Below, in pieces: positions 5,338-6,263 of a stretch of 6,263 bases of DNA. Origin of the DNA: an uncultured Aquabacterium sp. (lineage in GTDB: Bacteria; Pseudomonadota; Gammaproteobacteria; Burkholderiales; Burkholderiaceae_C); contig CALAKR010000064.1 in NCBI GenBank assembly GCA_937923225.1, positions 1-6,263 of the forward strand, written 5' to 3'. The notes under the pieces were generated by a model. It ran no database searches. It saw only the letters and a program-made list of their open reading frames with translations, and was not told the origin of the DNA. The translations under genes and the position numbers were made by a program. Within the stretch, counting starts at the first letter, position 1. Each line of letters starts with the position of its first letter.

Positions 5338-6263
5338 ATGACCACCGCCACGCTCAGCCACTCCAACGCCACACCGCTCAGCCGCGCCCTCTCGCCCACC
5401 GAACTGCAAGCCTTCGGCGACGAGATCGACGCCCTGCGCGCCCGCACCGTCGCCAAGATCGGCGATGAAGATGCCCGCTACATCCGCCGCGTCGTCAAGG
5501 CTGTGCGCTACCTGGAGGTGGCCGGCCGCGCGCTGCTGTTCGCCGGCATGTTCCCGCCCGCCTGGATCCTGGGCACGGTGCTGCTGTCGCTGGCCAAGAT
5601 CCTGGAGAACATGGAACTGGCCCACAACGTGATGCACGGCCAGTACGACTGGATGAACGATCCCACGCTCAATGGCAAGACCTACGAGTGGGACATCGTC
5701 GGCACCAGCGACAACTGGCGCAAGACACACAACTTCAGCCACCACACCTACACCAATGTGCGCGGCATGGACGACGACATCGGCTACGGCCTGCTGCGTA
5801 TCTTCCCCGAGCAACGCTGGCGGCCCTTCTTCCTGGCCCAACCCTTCATCGCGGTGATCTTCGCGCTGCTGTTCGAGTGGGGCGTGGCCATCCAGGATCT
5901 GCGCCTGGGCCGCTGGTTCGCCGGCAAGATGAAGCCGGGCGAGATGGCCCGTGCCTTCAAGCCCGTGGGCAAGAAGATGCGCCGCCAGGTCATCAAGGAC
6001 TACGTGATCTTCCCGCTGCTGGCCGGCCCCTTCTTCCTGCCGGTGCTGCTGGGCAACATCGTGGCCAACCTGGTGCGCAATGTGTGGACCTTCTCGATCA
6101 TCTTCTGCGGCCACTTCACCGCCGATGCCGAGACCTTCCCCAAGAGCGTGCTGAAGAACGAATCGCGCGCCCACTGGTACCTGCGCCAGGTGCGCGGCTC
6201 GTCCAACCTGGCCGGTGGGCGCCTGCTCAATTTGATGTCGGGCAACCTGAGCCACCAGATCGA
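5338..6263 (+). CDS. Membrane fatty-acid desaturase, probable acyl-CoA delta-9 type (3' end cut off)
   Basis: Open to the window end: 308 codons plus two bases. It is an integral-membrane di-iron desaturase that would insert a cis double bond into saturated acyl chains using O2 and electrons from the reductase encoded just upstream. Visible histidine boxes are His96-NVM-His100 (HxxxH) and His131-NFS-His135-His136 (HxxxHH, in THNFSHHTYTN). The third box begins as NLSHQI at 303-308 and is cut where EHH would normally follow. Hydrophobic stretches at about 63-88, 164-184 and 222-258 fit paired membrane helices. The best-known relatives are Pseudomonas DesB and mycobacterial DesA3. The delta-9 and acyl-CoA preferences are inferred from these and from the operon layout; a phospholipid-acyl substrate remains possible. 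The ATG at 5338 starts MTTATL, like the reductase, and has no Shine-Dalgarno sequence. The missing end is probably a few dozen residues. Confidence 0.92.
   Translation, partial: MTTATLSHSNATPLSRALSPTELQAFGDEIDALRARTVAKIGDEDARYIRRVVKAVRYLEVAGRALLFAGMFPPAWILGTVLLSLAKILENMELAHNVMHGQYDWMNDPTLNGKTYEWDIVGTSDNWRKTHNFSHHTYTNVRGMDDDIGYGLLRIFPEQRWRPFFLAQPFIAVIFALLFEWGVAIQDLRLGRWFAGKMKPGEMARAFKPVGKKMRRQVIKDYVIFPLLAGPFFLPVLLGNIVANLVRNVWTFSIIFCGHFTADAETFPKSVLKNESRAHWYLRQVRGSSNLAGGRLLNLMSGNLSHQI

Noticed and set aside
5329..6255. Antisense open frame (308 codons) opposite the desaturase
   Set aside because: It is full of Gln/His/Ala runs typical of the reverse complement of a GC-rich gene; the + strand encodes the histidine boxes and membrane segments.

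Overview
The window is GC-rich, densely coding bacterial DNA with strong G/C preference at third codon positions. The protein families and gene neighbourhoods look like a betaproteobacterium of the Burkholderiales, possibly near the Comamonadaceae. That placement is inferred from style and family resemblance, not from a marker gene. There are eight protein genes (two cut by the window edges). I see no rRNA, tRNA, CRISPR array, insertion sequence or prophage gene.

Left block (1-1897, + strand): an operon-like run of the C-terminal end of a thiamine-diphosphate (acetolactate-synthase-like) enzyme and two consecutive, divergent citrate-synthase-fold proteins whose genes overlap by ATGA. Both citrate-synthase-like proteins seem to have lost the usual His/His/Asp catalytic residues. 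The pathway is not recognisable; this is the least understood part of the window.

Middle block (2017-3332, + strand): after a 119-bp gap with a possible weak terminator and a marked hairpin, an OsmC-family thiol protein and a pirin-family cupin are coupled by a second ATGA overlap. Both look intact at their active or metal sites and suggest a small redox or detoxification operon.

Right block (3347-6263): a TetR/FabR/DesT-like repressor on the - strand diverges from a + strand pair. The pair is a three-domain flavin/[2Fe-2S] oxidoreductase and a membrane fatty-acid desaturase, the latter cut by the window end just before its last histidine box. The layout matches the known Pseudomonas desT/desCB logic: the reductase passes NAD(P)H electrons to the desaturase, which makes unsaturated fatty acids, and the TetR protein represses the pair according to the acyl pool. 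The divergent promoter region is an AT-rich island with a 24-bp imperfect palindrome that overlaps a good -35/-10 promoter. The predicted transcription start falls almost on the reductase start codon, and all three genes of this block lack a visible Shine-Dalgarno sequence, unlike the four internal starts to the left.
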